NCBI GenBank assembly: GCA_902611265.1
Contig: CACLYY010000001.1
Span: 248,001 to 312,000, forward strand
DNA length: 64,000 nucleotides
Source of the DNA: an uncultured Pelagibacteraceae bacterium
GTDB taxonomy: Bacteria; Pseudomonadota; Alphaproteobacteria; Pelagibacterales; Pelagibacteraceae
Reading direction: 5' to 3'
Shown: in pieces, positions 56,328-64,000 of the stretch
How the letters are laid out: every line of letters starts with the position of its first letter
Position numbering within the stretch: the stretch's first letter is position 1
Translations under genes and position numbers: made by a program
Notes under the pieces: model-generated
The model's input: only the letters and a program-made list of their open reading frames with translations
Told to the model about the DNA's origin: nothing
The model's database searches: none

Positions 56328-56951
56328 ATGAACGAAAAAAACTCACTTGGATTAAATCTTTGCTTTAAAGATCATAATAACCCAATAAAACTTTTTGAAG
56401 AATGGTTCAATAAAGCAAAAAAAACTGAAATTAATGACCCAAATGCGTTTGCTGTAGGTACTGTTAATAAAAAAGGATTTCCAACAGTCAGAATGGTTCT
56501 TCTTAAAGATTTTGATAAAAATGGTTTCGTTTTTTATACAAATTTAAAAAGTGATAAAAGTAAAGCCATTAAAAATTCTTCAAAAATTTCTATGTGTTTT
56601 CATTGGAAAAGCTTACAAAGACAAATTAGGGTAATTGGTATTGCATCCAAAGTTTCAAAAAAAGAAGCTGATGATTATTATAAATCAAGAGCATATGGAA
56701 GTAGAATTGGCGCTTGGGCTTCACAGCAGAGCAGCATTTTAAAAAAAAGAGATGATTTATATAAATCTATAAAAGAATTTAAAAAAAAATTCCCAAATCA
56801 AAAAAAAGTACCACGACCAGAATATTGGTCAGGCTGGAGAATAAAACCTAAAGAAATAGAATTCTGGCTTGATGGCCAAAATCGAATTCATGAAAGATTG
56901 AAATACATTAAAAAAACTAAAAGTTGGAAAAAAGTATTGCTAAGCCCTTAG
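56328..56951 (+). CDS. pdxH: Pyridoxine/pyridoxamine 5'-phosphate oxidase
   Basis: I start it at ATG 56328 (207 residues). The frame extends 13 codons upstream, but that part overlaps the aroC start region and looks unlike PdxH. RMVLLKDFDKNGFVFYTNL, FHWKSLQRQIRVIG, RPEYWSGWRIKPKEIEFW and the closing RIHERL are classic FMN- and PLP-binding motifs. It forms pyridoxal phosphate, the cofactor of the DegT aminotransferases. Its 3' end overlaps the convergent ispB by 4 nt. Confidence 0.95.
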   Translation: MNEKNSLGLNLCFKDHNNPIKLFEEWFNKAKKTEINDPNAFAVGTVNKKGFPTVRMVLLKDFDKNGFVFYTNLKSDKSKAIKNSSKISMCFHWKSLQRQIRVIGIASKVSKKEADDYYKSRAYGSRIGAWASQQSSILKKRDDLYKSIKEFKKKFPNQKKVPRPEYWSGWRIKPKEIEFWLDGQNRIHERLKYIKKTKSWKKVLLSP

Positions 56952-57961
56952 AAATTTCTCTCTATACTAAAAGATGTTAAATTTTTAAGCACATTTTTTT
57001 CATCTGACTCCTCAAAAACACTTAAAGAATTTGAAGCTAAATTTATATAATGTTCTGCTTTTTTATAACACTCGTTAATTATATTATTTTTTTTTATTAG
57101 ATTTAGAACATATTCTAAATCTTTCTTTTCACGAATTTGTTTTTCAAATAAAGATTTTAATTTTTCTTTTTCAACGTCATCTAATTTTTGATAAAGTAGA
57201 ATTATAGGTAAAGTTACTTTTCCTTCATAAAAATCATTACCAATGTTTTTTCCAAATAATTTTAATTCAGAATTATAATCTAATGTGTCATCTGCAATTT
57301 GAAATGTAAGACCTAGATTTTTTCCATAAAATTCTAAAGCATTTTTAAATTTTAAATCTTTTACTGAAATAATTGCGCCAACTTTAGTAGCTGCTGCAAA
57401 TAATGATGCAGTTTTTGAGGAAATGATATTAAGATATGTCTCCTCTAACATGTCTATTTCTTTATTGTGTTGCAATTGCAGAACTTCACCTTGAGCAATT
57501 TCTGATGATGTGTTAGCTAAAAGTTTAAGTAATTCTAAATTTCCATCTTCAACCATCATTTCAAAACATTTGCTTAAGAGATAATCACCTACTAAAATTG
57601 ATGAGTGATTTCCCCAGATCTTATTTAAGGTCTTTTTTCCTCTTCTAATTTTAGAGTTATCAATTACATCATCGTGCATTAAAGTTGCTGCGTGGATTAA
57701 TTCAACACATGCAGCCAGATTAACATCTCTTAATCCTTTTTCGTATCCACAAATTTTTGAGCATTGCAACGTTAATAGAGCTCTAAGTCTTTTACCTCCA
57801 GTGCTTAAATGATATTTTGTCATTTTTTGAACTAACTCAACTTTACTTGATAATCTGGAATTAATTTTTTCTTCAACTAGAATCAGCTTATCTTCAACTG
57901 AGTTTTTTAAGTCAGTATAAGAATTATTAATTTTTTTTTTAAGCTGTATTACAGTTCCCAT
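56948..57961 (-). CDS. ispB: Long-chain polyprenyl diphosphate synthase (octaprenyl type)
   Basis: A 337-residue trans-prenyltransferase with GGKRLRALL near 54-62, first motif LMHDDVIDNSKIRRG, and second motif QIADDTLDYNS. It builds the side chain of ubiquinone (C40-C50). It differs from ispA in length and in the residues ahead of the first DDxxD, where small residues allow longer chains. Divergent from the sppA-type gene with a 110-bp shared spacer. Confidence 0.92.
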   Translation of the reverse strand: MGTVIQLKKKINNSYTDLKNSVEDKLILVEEKINSRLSSKVELVQKMTKYHLSTGGKRLRALLTLQCSKICGYEKGLRDVNLAACVELIHAATLMHDDVIDNSKIRRGKKTLNKIWGNHSSILVGDYLLSKCFEMMVEDGNLELLKLLANTSSEIAQGEVLQLQHNKEIDMLEETYLNIISSKTASLFAAATKVGAIISVKDLKFKNALEFYGKNLGLTFQIADDTLDYNSELKLFGKNIGNDFYEGKVTLPIILLYQKLDDVEKEKLKSLFEKQIREKKDLEYVLNLIKKNNIINECYKKAEHYINLASNSLSVFEESDEKNVLKNLTSFSIERNF

Positions 57962-58003
57962 GATTTAAAACTATTATATACAAATTATTAATATACTTAT
58001 CAA

Positions 58004-58031
58004 TTGACGCACCTTATTCTTTAATTATAAC
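58004..58031 (+). promoter_or_regulatory. Predicted sigma70 promoter of the sppA-glyQS string
   Basis: TTGACG (58004-58009), 16 nt, TATAAC (58026-58031): five of six at both boxes. Start of transcription would be near 58038, about 34 nt before the ATG at 58072. Confidence 0.55.
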
Positions 58032-58071
58032 TAGGGTTTATAATATATTTAAAAAACTTATAAAAATTTTA

Positions 58072-58881
58072 ATGTTTTCATTTTTAAAAAAAAAAAAAGT
58101 TATTAGCCATCTTAAACTATCTGGCGTTATAGGAAATGCTGGGAAATTTAGACAAGGAATAGATTATTCAAGCCAAGAAGAAATAATTAAAAAAGCTTTC
58201 TCACTAAAAAAAGCATTAGCAGTAGCAATTACAATAAACTCACCAGGAGGATCTCCAGTTCAATCACATCTGATATATAAACTTATTAAGGAACAATCAA
58301 AAAAAACAAAAAAAAAAGTGATTGTATTTGCTGAAGATGTAGCTGCATCTGGTGGATACCTGATCGCTTGTGCTGGTGATGAAATATATGCAAACTCAAG
58401 TTCGATAATAGGATCAATTGGTGTTATTTCTGCATCATTCGGATTTAAAAACCTAATAGAAAAAATTGGAGTTCAAAGGAGAGTATATACAGCAGGAAAG
58501 AATAAAAGTACTTTAGACCCTTTTCTTGATGAAAAAGAAGAGGATATTAATCGTTTAAAAAACATTCAATTAGAAATTCATCAGGACTTTATTGATGTCG
58601 TTGAGGAGAGTAGAAAAGAAAAACTAAACAAAAACTCTGGTATTGAACTTTTTTCAGGTGAGTTTTGGGCTGGAAAAAAAGCAAAAGAATTAGGTTTAAT
58701 AGATGGTTTGGGTAGTGCAGAACAAATATTAAGAGAAAAATATGGAGATCAAATTGAGATTAAGAAATTTGAAAAAAGTAAAGGGTGGTTGTCAAAAAAA
58801 TTGTCATCCTCAGAAAATTATACTGATAAAGTAATCAGTTTATTAGAAGAAAGATCAATCTGGCAAAGGTATGGTCTATAA
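58072..58881 (+). CDS. sppA: S49-family signal peptide peptidase (short SppA)
   Basis: A 269-residue protease with INSPGGSP (around 60-67), the catalytic serine in [19 protein letters not shown] and GSIGVISA, and the general-base lysine in [12 protein letters not shown]. It is the short, single-domain SppA form, which acts as an oligomer on leftover signal peptides or membrane proteins. Unlike most members it shows no evident N-terminal membrane helix (the start is [18 protein letters not shown]). A run of 12 A occurs in codons 5-9. It overlaps glyQ by 11 nt. Confidence 0.88.
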   Translation: MFSFLKKKKVISHLKLSGVIGNAGKFRQGIDYSSQEEIIKKAFSLKKALAVAITINSPGGSPVQSHLIYKLIKEQSKKTKKKVIVFAEDVAASGGYLIACAGDEIYANSSSIIGSIGVISASFGFKNLIEKIGVQRRVYTAGKNKSTLDPFLDEKEEDINRLKNIQLEIHQDFIDVVEESRKEKLNKNSGIELFSGEFWAGKKAKELGLIDGLGSAEQILREKYGDQIEIKKFEKSKGWLSKKLSSSENYTDKVISLLEERSIWQRYGL

Positions 58882-59743
58882 AACAAAAAAAAAAAATTTA
58901 TCTTTTCAAGACACAATCTTTAATTTACAAAAGTACTGGTCTAAAAAAGGTTGTGTAATATTACAACCGTACGATCTAGAGGTAGGAGCTGGAACATTTC
59001 ATCCAGCAACCACTCTAAGATCGCTTGGTCCAAAACCATGGAAAACTGCATATGTTCAACCATCACGTAGACCGACCGACGGAAGATATGGTGACAACCC
59101 CAATAGATTACAACATTACTATCAGTTCCAAGTATTAATTAAACCTTCGCCAAAAGAAATAAAAAAGATGTATTTAAATAGCCTGTCATCAATAGGTATT
59201 AATTATGAGGAACACGATATAAGATTTGTTGAAGATGACTGGGAAAGTCCTACTCTTGGAGCAGCAGGCCTTGGATGGGAAGTTTGGTGTGATGGTATGG
59301 AAGTATCACAATTTACCTACTTCCAACAAATGGCTGGAGTTGAATGTAAACCTGTATCTGTCGAAATTACATATGGATTAGAGAGATTGTGTATGTTTAT
59401 TCAAAACAAAAAAAGTGTTTTTGACTTAATTTGGAATGATGAAGGAATAACTTACAAAGATGTTTTTCATAAGTCAGAAAAAGAATTTTCAGCGTATAAT
59501 TTTGAATATGCCAACACTGATAATTTATTTAAAATATTTGAAATGCTTGAAGAGGAGACAAAATTATTAGTTGAAAAAAAAATTTCACTTCCAGCATACG
59601 ATCAATGTTTAAAATGTAGCCATGTGTTTAATATTCTAGATGCTAGAGGGGTGATTAGTGTAGCACAAAGGGCTGAGTATATTGCAAGAATAAGGGAACT
59701 TACTAAATCAATTGGGAAAGTTTGGATTGAAAGCCAAAGTTAA
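58871..59743 (+). CDS. glyQ: Glycyl-tRNA synthetase alpha subunit
   Basis: The 290-residue class II catalytic subunit contains [58 protein letters not shown] and [21 protein letters not shown], all diagnostic. It forms alpha2beta2 GlyRS with GlyS. Its ATG overlaps the sppA stop region; a run of 12 A lies just after the start. The stop shares one base with the glyS ATG. Confidence 0.98.
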   Translation: MVYKTKKKNLSFQDTIFNLQKYWSKKGCVILQPYDLEVGAGTFHPATTLRSLGPKPWKTAYVQPSRRPTDGRYGDNPNRLQHYYQFQVLIKPSPKEIKKMYLNSLSSIGINYEEHDIRFVEDDWESPTLGAAGLGWEVWCDGMEVSQFTYFQQMAGVECKPVSVEITYGLERLCMFIQNKKSVFDLIWNDEGITYKDVFHKSEKEFSAYNFEYANTDNLFKIFEMLEEETKLLVEKKISLPAYDQCLKCSHVFNILDARGVISVAQRAEYIARIRELTKSIGKVWIESQS

Positions 59744-61806
59744 TGTCAGAATTATTTGTAGAGTTATTTAGTGAGGAAATTCCTGCAAAGCTTCAGATAA
59801 ATGCAAGGAATGAGTTAAAAAAAAATATTAAAAATTTTTTAATTGATAACCAAATTAAATTTAATGAAAATTTCAATGTTTATTCAACACCAAATAGACT
59901 AGTTCTCCATATTGATAAAATCCCTAATGAAATTAAAATTAACTCGGAGGAAATAAGAGGTCCAAATGTTAATGCTCCCGAAAAAGCTTTAGAGGGATTT
60001 ATTAGATCAAACAATACAACATTAGAAAAAATTTTTAAAAAAAGTACTGAGAAAGGTGAATTCTACTTTTTTAAAAAAGAGTCTAGAACAATAAAAGTTT
60101 ATGATCTATTAGAAAAAAATTTAAGTGAAATTTTAACAAAGATAACTTGGAATAAATCTATGAAATGGGCAAATTATGATCTTTACTGGGGAAGACCTCT
60201 TAAATCCATTTTGGCAATATTTAATAAAAAACCTCTTAATTTTGTTTTTAACCACATAAATAGCTCTAACAAAACTTTTACAGATAAATCATTAGAGGAA
60301 GGTTTAAAAATTTTTAACGACTTTAATTCGTATATAAAATTTTTTAAACAAAAAGGTGTTTTAATTGATCAAGATTTAAGAAAAAAAATAATACAGAATA
60401 AGATTAATGAAATAATTAATAAAAAAAATTTAAAAATCGAACAGAATGAAAGGCTTGTAGATGAAATAGTAAATATAGTTGAAAAACCAGCAGTAATTAT
60501 CTGTAATTTTGACAAAAAATTTTTGAATGTACCTAGTGAAATATTGATTACGACTATGCAGAGTCATCAAAAATATTTACCAACTTTTGATAAAAAAAAT
60601 AATCTTACAAATAATTTTTTTGTAGTTTCAGATATAAAAGACACCAAAGGATTTGTTAAATTAGGAAATGAGAGAGTGATTGAGGCAAGATTAAGCGATG
60701 CTGAGTTTTTTTGGGAAAAAAATAAAACTCAAAATTTAGTTAAACAAGTAGATAAATTGAAAAATATAAATTATTTTAAAGGTTTAGGATCTTACTTTGA
60801 TAAAATTCAACGAATGAGAAAGTTATCATCATTAATTTCTGATGATTTTTTAATTAGCAAAGATAAAATTGAAATAGCCTCATCAATTTGTAAAGTTGAT
60901 TTAATGTCAGATCTTGTTGGAGAATTTCCAGAACTCCAAGGTATTGTTGGCGGTCACTTTGCAAAGTTTCAAGGGTTTGATAAAGAAGTTTGTCTTGCTG
61001 TATCTGAACAATATTTGCCTAACGGCATGGAAAGCAAAATACCAAAAAAAATGTACAGTGTCGCTTTATCTTTAAGTGATAAATTAGATTCATTAGTAGG
61101 TTTTTTTGGAATAAATCTGAAACCTACTAGTTCAAAAGACCCATATGCTATAAGAAGAATGGCTATAAGTCTTGTCAGATTAATTGTTGAAAATGAAACA
61201 AAAATCAAATTAAAAGATTTAATTGTTTACACTTGTTCAGCATATAGAGATCAGGGCTATGATTTTGACACCAAAAAAATACAAAACGAATTAAGTGATT
61301 TTATAATTGAGAGATTAAAAAATTATTTAAAAGAAAAAAAAATAAGACAAGATATAATTGAAAGCTCAACATTTTTGCTTGGATTGGATGATCTATTAAA
61401 GGCTTATAAAAAATCTTTATGTTTAAATAAAAATATTAAAAAAGAAATCGGTTTTGAAACTATTGCAGTGTACAAAAGATCTTCAAATATATTAAATGCT
61501 GAAGAAAAGATATCTATTGAAACTCTTGGTTTTGCAGATCCAGGCTTATTTAAAAATGATTATGAAAAAAAATTATATAAAAAAATAAATGATATAAGAA
61601 AATATTTTCTGAGTATTGGAAAAGATGAAAATTACGAGGAAAGTCTAAAAATTTTATCAAGCATTAAGAACGAGGTAAACGATTTTTTCGATAATGTTAT
61701 TGTTAACGATGAAGATATAATAATTAAAAAAAATAGATTAGAATTATTAAATATGTTGTGTAAAACCTTTGATAACTATTTCAATTTTTCAAAAATAGAA
61801 GCCTAG
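59743..61806 (+). CDS. glyS: Glycyl-tRNA synthetase beta subunit
   Basis: The 687-residue beta subunit begins [18 protein letters not shown]. It carries RLSDAEFFWEKN (about 313-324), VGEFPELQGIVGGHFAKFQG, and DPYAIRRMAISLVRLI (about 465-480), with the C-terminal anticodon-binding helices after that. It is the tRNA-binding partner of GlyQ. Complete. ppdK starts 1 nt after its stop. Confidence 0.97.
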   Translation: MSELFVELFSEEIPAKLQINARNELKKNIKNFLIDNQIKFNENFNVYSTPNRLVLHIDKIPNEIKINSEEIRGPNVNAPEKALEGFIRSNNTTLEKIFKKSTEKGEFYFFKKESRTIKVYDLLEKNLSEILTKITWNKSMKWANYDLYWGRPLKSILAIFNKKPLNFVFNHINSSNKTFTDKSLEEGLKIFNDFNSYIKFFKQKGVLIDQDLRKKIIQNKINEIINKKNLKIEQNERLVDEIVNIVEKPAVIICNFDKKFLNVPSEILITTMQSHQKYLPTFDKKNNLTNNFFVVSDIKDTKGFVKLGNERVIEARLSDAEFFWEKNKTQNLVKQVDKLKNINYFKGLGSYFDKIQRMRKLSSLISDDFLISKDKIEIASSICKVDLMSDLVGEFPELQGIVGGHFAKFQGFDKEVCLAVSEQYLPNGMESKIPKKMYSVALSLSDKLDSLVGFFGINLKPTSSKDPYAIRRMAISLVRLIVENETKIKLKDLIVYTCSAYRDQGYDFDTKKIQNELSDFIIERLKNYLKEKKIRQDIIESSTFLLGLDDLLKAYKKSLCLNKNIKKEIGFETIAVYKRSSNILNAEEKISIETLGFADPGLFKNDYEKKLYKKINDIRKYFLSIGKDENYEESLKILSSIKNEVNDFFDNVIVNDEDIIIKKNRLELLNMLCKTFDNYFNFSKIEA

Positions 61807-61807
61807 T

Positions 61808-64000
61808 ATGAAAAAAATTATATTTAATTTTAAATCAAAAGAAATTAAAAAAATTAGACTACCAAAAAATATTCTTGGTGGCAAAGGTGCAAACCTTTCT
61901 GAAATGGGAAGAATGGGGCTACCCGTACCCCCTGGTTTTACAATCTCTACCGAGGCATGTAATTTGTTTTACAAGAATAAAAAAAAATTAAATAAAAAAA
62001 TACTTAATGAAATAAATAAAGAACTAAAACTTATTGAAAAAGACTCAGGAAAAAAATTTGGAAATATAAAAAATCCTCTCCTAGTTTCTGTAAGATCTGG
62101 AGCTAGGGTTTCTATGCCTGGAATGATGGATACAATTTTAAATCTAGGCCTAAATGATAATACGGTAATAGCACTTGCAAAAAAAACTTCAAATTTCAGG
62201 TTTGCAAATGATAGTTATAGGCGTTTTATTCAAATGTATTCCAATGTTGTGTTGGGAATCGAAGCTTACCACTTTGAGGATATAATCGAGAACTATAAGT
62301 TAACAAAAGGAGTATTATTAGACACAGAATTAGATGAGTATGACTGGGAGGCTTTAATAAAAGATTTTAAAAATATTGTAAAAGAAAAAACAAAAAAAGA
62401 TTTTCCTCAAAATGTCAAAGAACAACTGGTAGGAGCTATAAGTGCTGTTTTTTTATCTTGGGAGAGCAAAAGAGCAAAAGTTTATAGAAAATTAAATCAA
62501 ATACCTTCTCATTGGGGTACAGCTGTTAATGTACAATCAATGGTTTTTGGAAATATGGGAAATGATTGTGCAACTGGTGTAGTGTTTACTAGAAACCCAT
62601 CAGATGGATCAAAAAATATTTATGGAGAATATTTAATAAATGCACAAGGAGAGGATGTAGTTGCTGGAACCAGAACACCACAACATATTACAAAAAAAGG
62701 TAGAATTGGATCAAAAGAAACTCTTAAGTCAATGGAAGAGACAATGCCAGAGACATACAAGCAACTAAAAAATATTTTAAATAAGTTAGAAAAACATTAC
62801 AAAGATATGCAGGATGTGGAGTTTACTGTTGAAAATAAAAAACTTTGGATGCTCCAAACACGCTCTGGAAAACGAACAGCTAAGTCTGCTGTTAAAATAG
62901 CTGTAGATATGGTCAAAGAAAAGTTGATTACTAAAAAAGATGCAATATTGAGAATAGAACCAAGTTCTTTAGACACTTTGCTTCATCCAACTTTAGATGA
63001 GAAAGCAAACTTAGAAGTAATTGGAATAGGCTTGCCTGCATCACCCGGCGCTGCAAGTGGTAAAGTTGTTTTCACGTCTGAGGAGGCTGAAAGATTAAAT
63101 AGTATGATGCAAAGTACAATATTAGTTCGTGTAGAAACTTCACCAGAAGATATACATGGTATGCATGCAGCAAAAGGAATACTGACATCAAGAGGAGGTA
63201 TGACAAGTCATGCTGCAGTAGTTGCTAGAGGAATGGGACGACCATGTGTTTCTGGATCTAGTGAAATAGAAATTGATTATGAAAACAAATTGTTCAAAAC
63301 AAAAAATAAAGTAATTAAAGAGGGAGAACTAATTACAATTGATGGTTCAACAGGCAGAATAATTATTGGAGAGGTAAAAACAGTTAAACCAGAAATATCA
63401 GGTGATTTCTCAAAAATAATGAGTTGGTCTGATGATTTTAGAAAATTAAAAATTAGAACTAATTCCGAGACGCCACTAGATAGTAAAACTGCTAGAGAAT
63501 TTGGTGCAGAAGGTATTGGCTTGTGTAGAACTGAACATATGTTTTTTGATGAAGAAAGAATTTTATCAGTTAGAGAAATGATATTATCAAAAACAATTGA
63601 AGATCGATCTAATGCACTCAAAAAGCTATTGCCGCATCAAAAAAAAGATTTTATTCAAATATTCAAAATAATGAGAGGTTTACCAGTAACAGTAAGGTTG
63701 CTTGACCCACCACTTCATGAATTTTTGCCAAAAAGTAATAACGAAATTAATGATGTTGCAGTTTCACTAAATATTCCTGCTAAAGAACTTGAAGTTAGAA
63801 TTTCTGAACTTCATGAACAAAATCCCATGCTAGGCCACAGAGGTTGTAGATTAGCAATTTCATTCCCCGAAATTTATGAGATGCAGTGTACTGCAATTTT
63901 CGAGGCTTTAGTGGAATGTAAAAAACAAAAAATTCAATCAACCATGCCTGAAATTATGATTCCTTTAGTTTCAACAGAAGCAGAAATAAAAATTATGAAA
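61808..64000 (+). CDS. ppdK: Pyruvate, phosphate dikinase (3' truncated by window end)
   Basis: The frame is open from ATG 61808 to the window edge, giving 731 codons of a protein usually about 880 long. The N-terminal ATP-grasp part has GGKGANLSEMGRMGLPVPPGF (split here as GGKGANLSEMG and LPVPPGF), the swivelling domain has GGMTSHAAVVARGMGRPCV with phospho-His468, and the barrel domain begins with GIGLCRTEHMF. The enzyme links pyruvate and PEP using ATP and phosphate and is reversible. It follows glyS by 1 nt, as in many Alphaproteobacteria. Confidence 0.97.
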   Translation, partial: MKKIIFNFKSKEIKKIRLPKNILGGKGANLSEMGRMGLPVPPGFTISTEACNLFYKNKKKLNKKILNEINKELKLIEKDSGKKFGNIKNPLLVSVRSGARVSMPGMMDTILNLGLNDNTVIALAKKTSNFRFANDSYRRFIQMYSNVVLGIEAYHFEDIIENYKLTKGVLLDTELDEYDWEALIKDFKNIVKEKTKKDFPQNVKEQLVGAISAVFLSWESKRAKVYRKLNQIPSHWGTAVNVQSMVFGNMGNDCATGVVFTRNPSDGSKNIYGEYLINAQGEDVVAGTRTPQHITKKGRIGSKETLKSMEETMPETYKQLKNILNKLEKHYKDMQDVEFTVENKKLWMLQTRSGKRTAKSAVKIAVDMVKEKLITKKDAILRIEPSSLDTLLHPTLDEKANLEVIGIGLPASPGAASGKVVFTSEEAERLNSMMQSTILVRVETSPEDIHGMHAAKGILTSRGGMTSHAAVVARGMGRPCVSGSSEIEIDYENKLFKTKNKVIKEGELITIDGSTGRIIIGEVKTVKPEISGDFSKIMSWSDDFRKLKIRTNSETPLDSKTAREFGAEGIGLCRTEHMFFDEERILSVREMILSKTIEDRSNALKKLLPHQKKDFIQIFKIMRGLPVTVRLLDPPLHEFLPKSNNEINDVAVSLNIPAKELEVRISELHEQNPMLGHRGCRLAISFPEIYEMQCTAIFEALVECKKQKIQSTMPEIMIPLVSTEAEIKIMK

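Overview
The window looks like a chromosome segment of a SAR11-type alphaproteobacterium (Pelagibacterales, near Candidatus Pelagibacter). It is very AT-rich, spacers are tiny and genes often overlap by 1-14 nt. The conserved gene strings are alphaproteobacterial: three-gene pnt, trcR beside rpmE, zauP-zapA, tolQRAB-pal-cpoB-tilS-ftsH-folP-glmM, xseB-ispA-dxs and glyQS-ppdK. I see no transposase, integrase, phage structural gene or CRISPR array.

Region A (1 to about 16.4 kb) is a surface-polysaccharide island ending at a lone 5S rRNA gene (16457-16574). No 16S or 23S is present in the window. From memory of SAR11 genomes, the main hypervariable region lies between 23S and 5S, and this arrangement fits. 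The first half holds an EpsG/Wzy-like polymerase, a GT2 glycosyltransferase, an alpha/beta hydrolase, a putative Fe(II)/2-oxoglutarate oxygenase, a WecA-like phosphosugar transferase, an O-antigen ligase-like protein and an orphan membrane protein. The second half is a compact sugar-building operon: a GmhA-like isomerase on the opposite strand, then an SDR epimerase, a nucleotidyltransferase-kinase fusion whose domains are in the reverse order of HldE, a second SDR, two tandem DegT aminotransferases, a complete E1 alpha/beta pair of a thiamine-diphosphate 2-oxoacid dehydrogenase with no E2/E3, and a GT2. This operon is the best candidate for an undescribed pathway. I infer a heptose-like aminosugar, possibly carrying a two-carbon branch.

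Region B (16.4-22.3 kb) starts with the 5S gene, which appears to have its own promoter. It continues with a third SDR, rpmJ, the proton-translocating transhydrogenase, a transaldolase, a PhyH-type oxygenase, and rpsU cotranscribed with an initiator tRNA-Met.

Region C (22.3-31.6 kb, minus strand) has trcR, rpmE, a Wzz-like chain-length regulator, then suhB, efp, thiE, fba, pgk, gap and tkt in one tightly packed string. It combines central carbon metabolism with thiamine salvage and translation.

Region D (31.6-47.7 kb, plus strand) covers division (zauP, zapA), folate (ygfA, folP), ymdB, yebC, a divergent ruvC without ruvAB, the Tol-Pal envelope system, tilS, ftsH (preceded by a 3 x 10-bp tandem repeat), glmM, thiD and purA.

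Region E (47.7-64 kb) has rpoH, rluD, tRNA-Arg, an ABC-2 exporter pair, Sua5/TsaC, xseB-ispA-dxs, aroC, pdxH, a long-chain polyprenyl diphosphate synthase, a short SppA-type protease, glyQ, glyS and the first 731 codons of ppdK, which runs off the window. Isoprenoid (dxs, ispA, ispB), peptidoglycan/LPS precursor (glmM) and polyprenol-linked sugar genes together support envelope building. No stretch over 300 bases lacks a gene.
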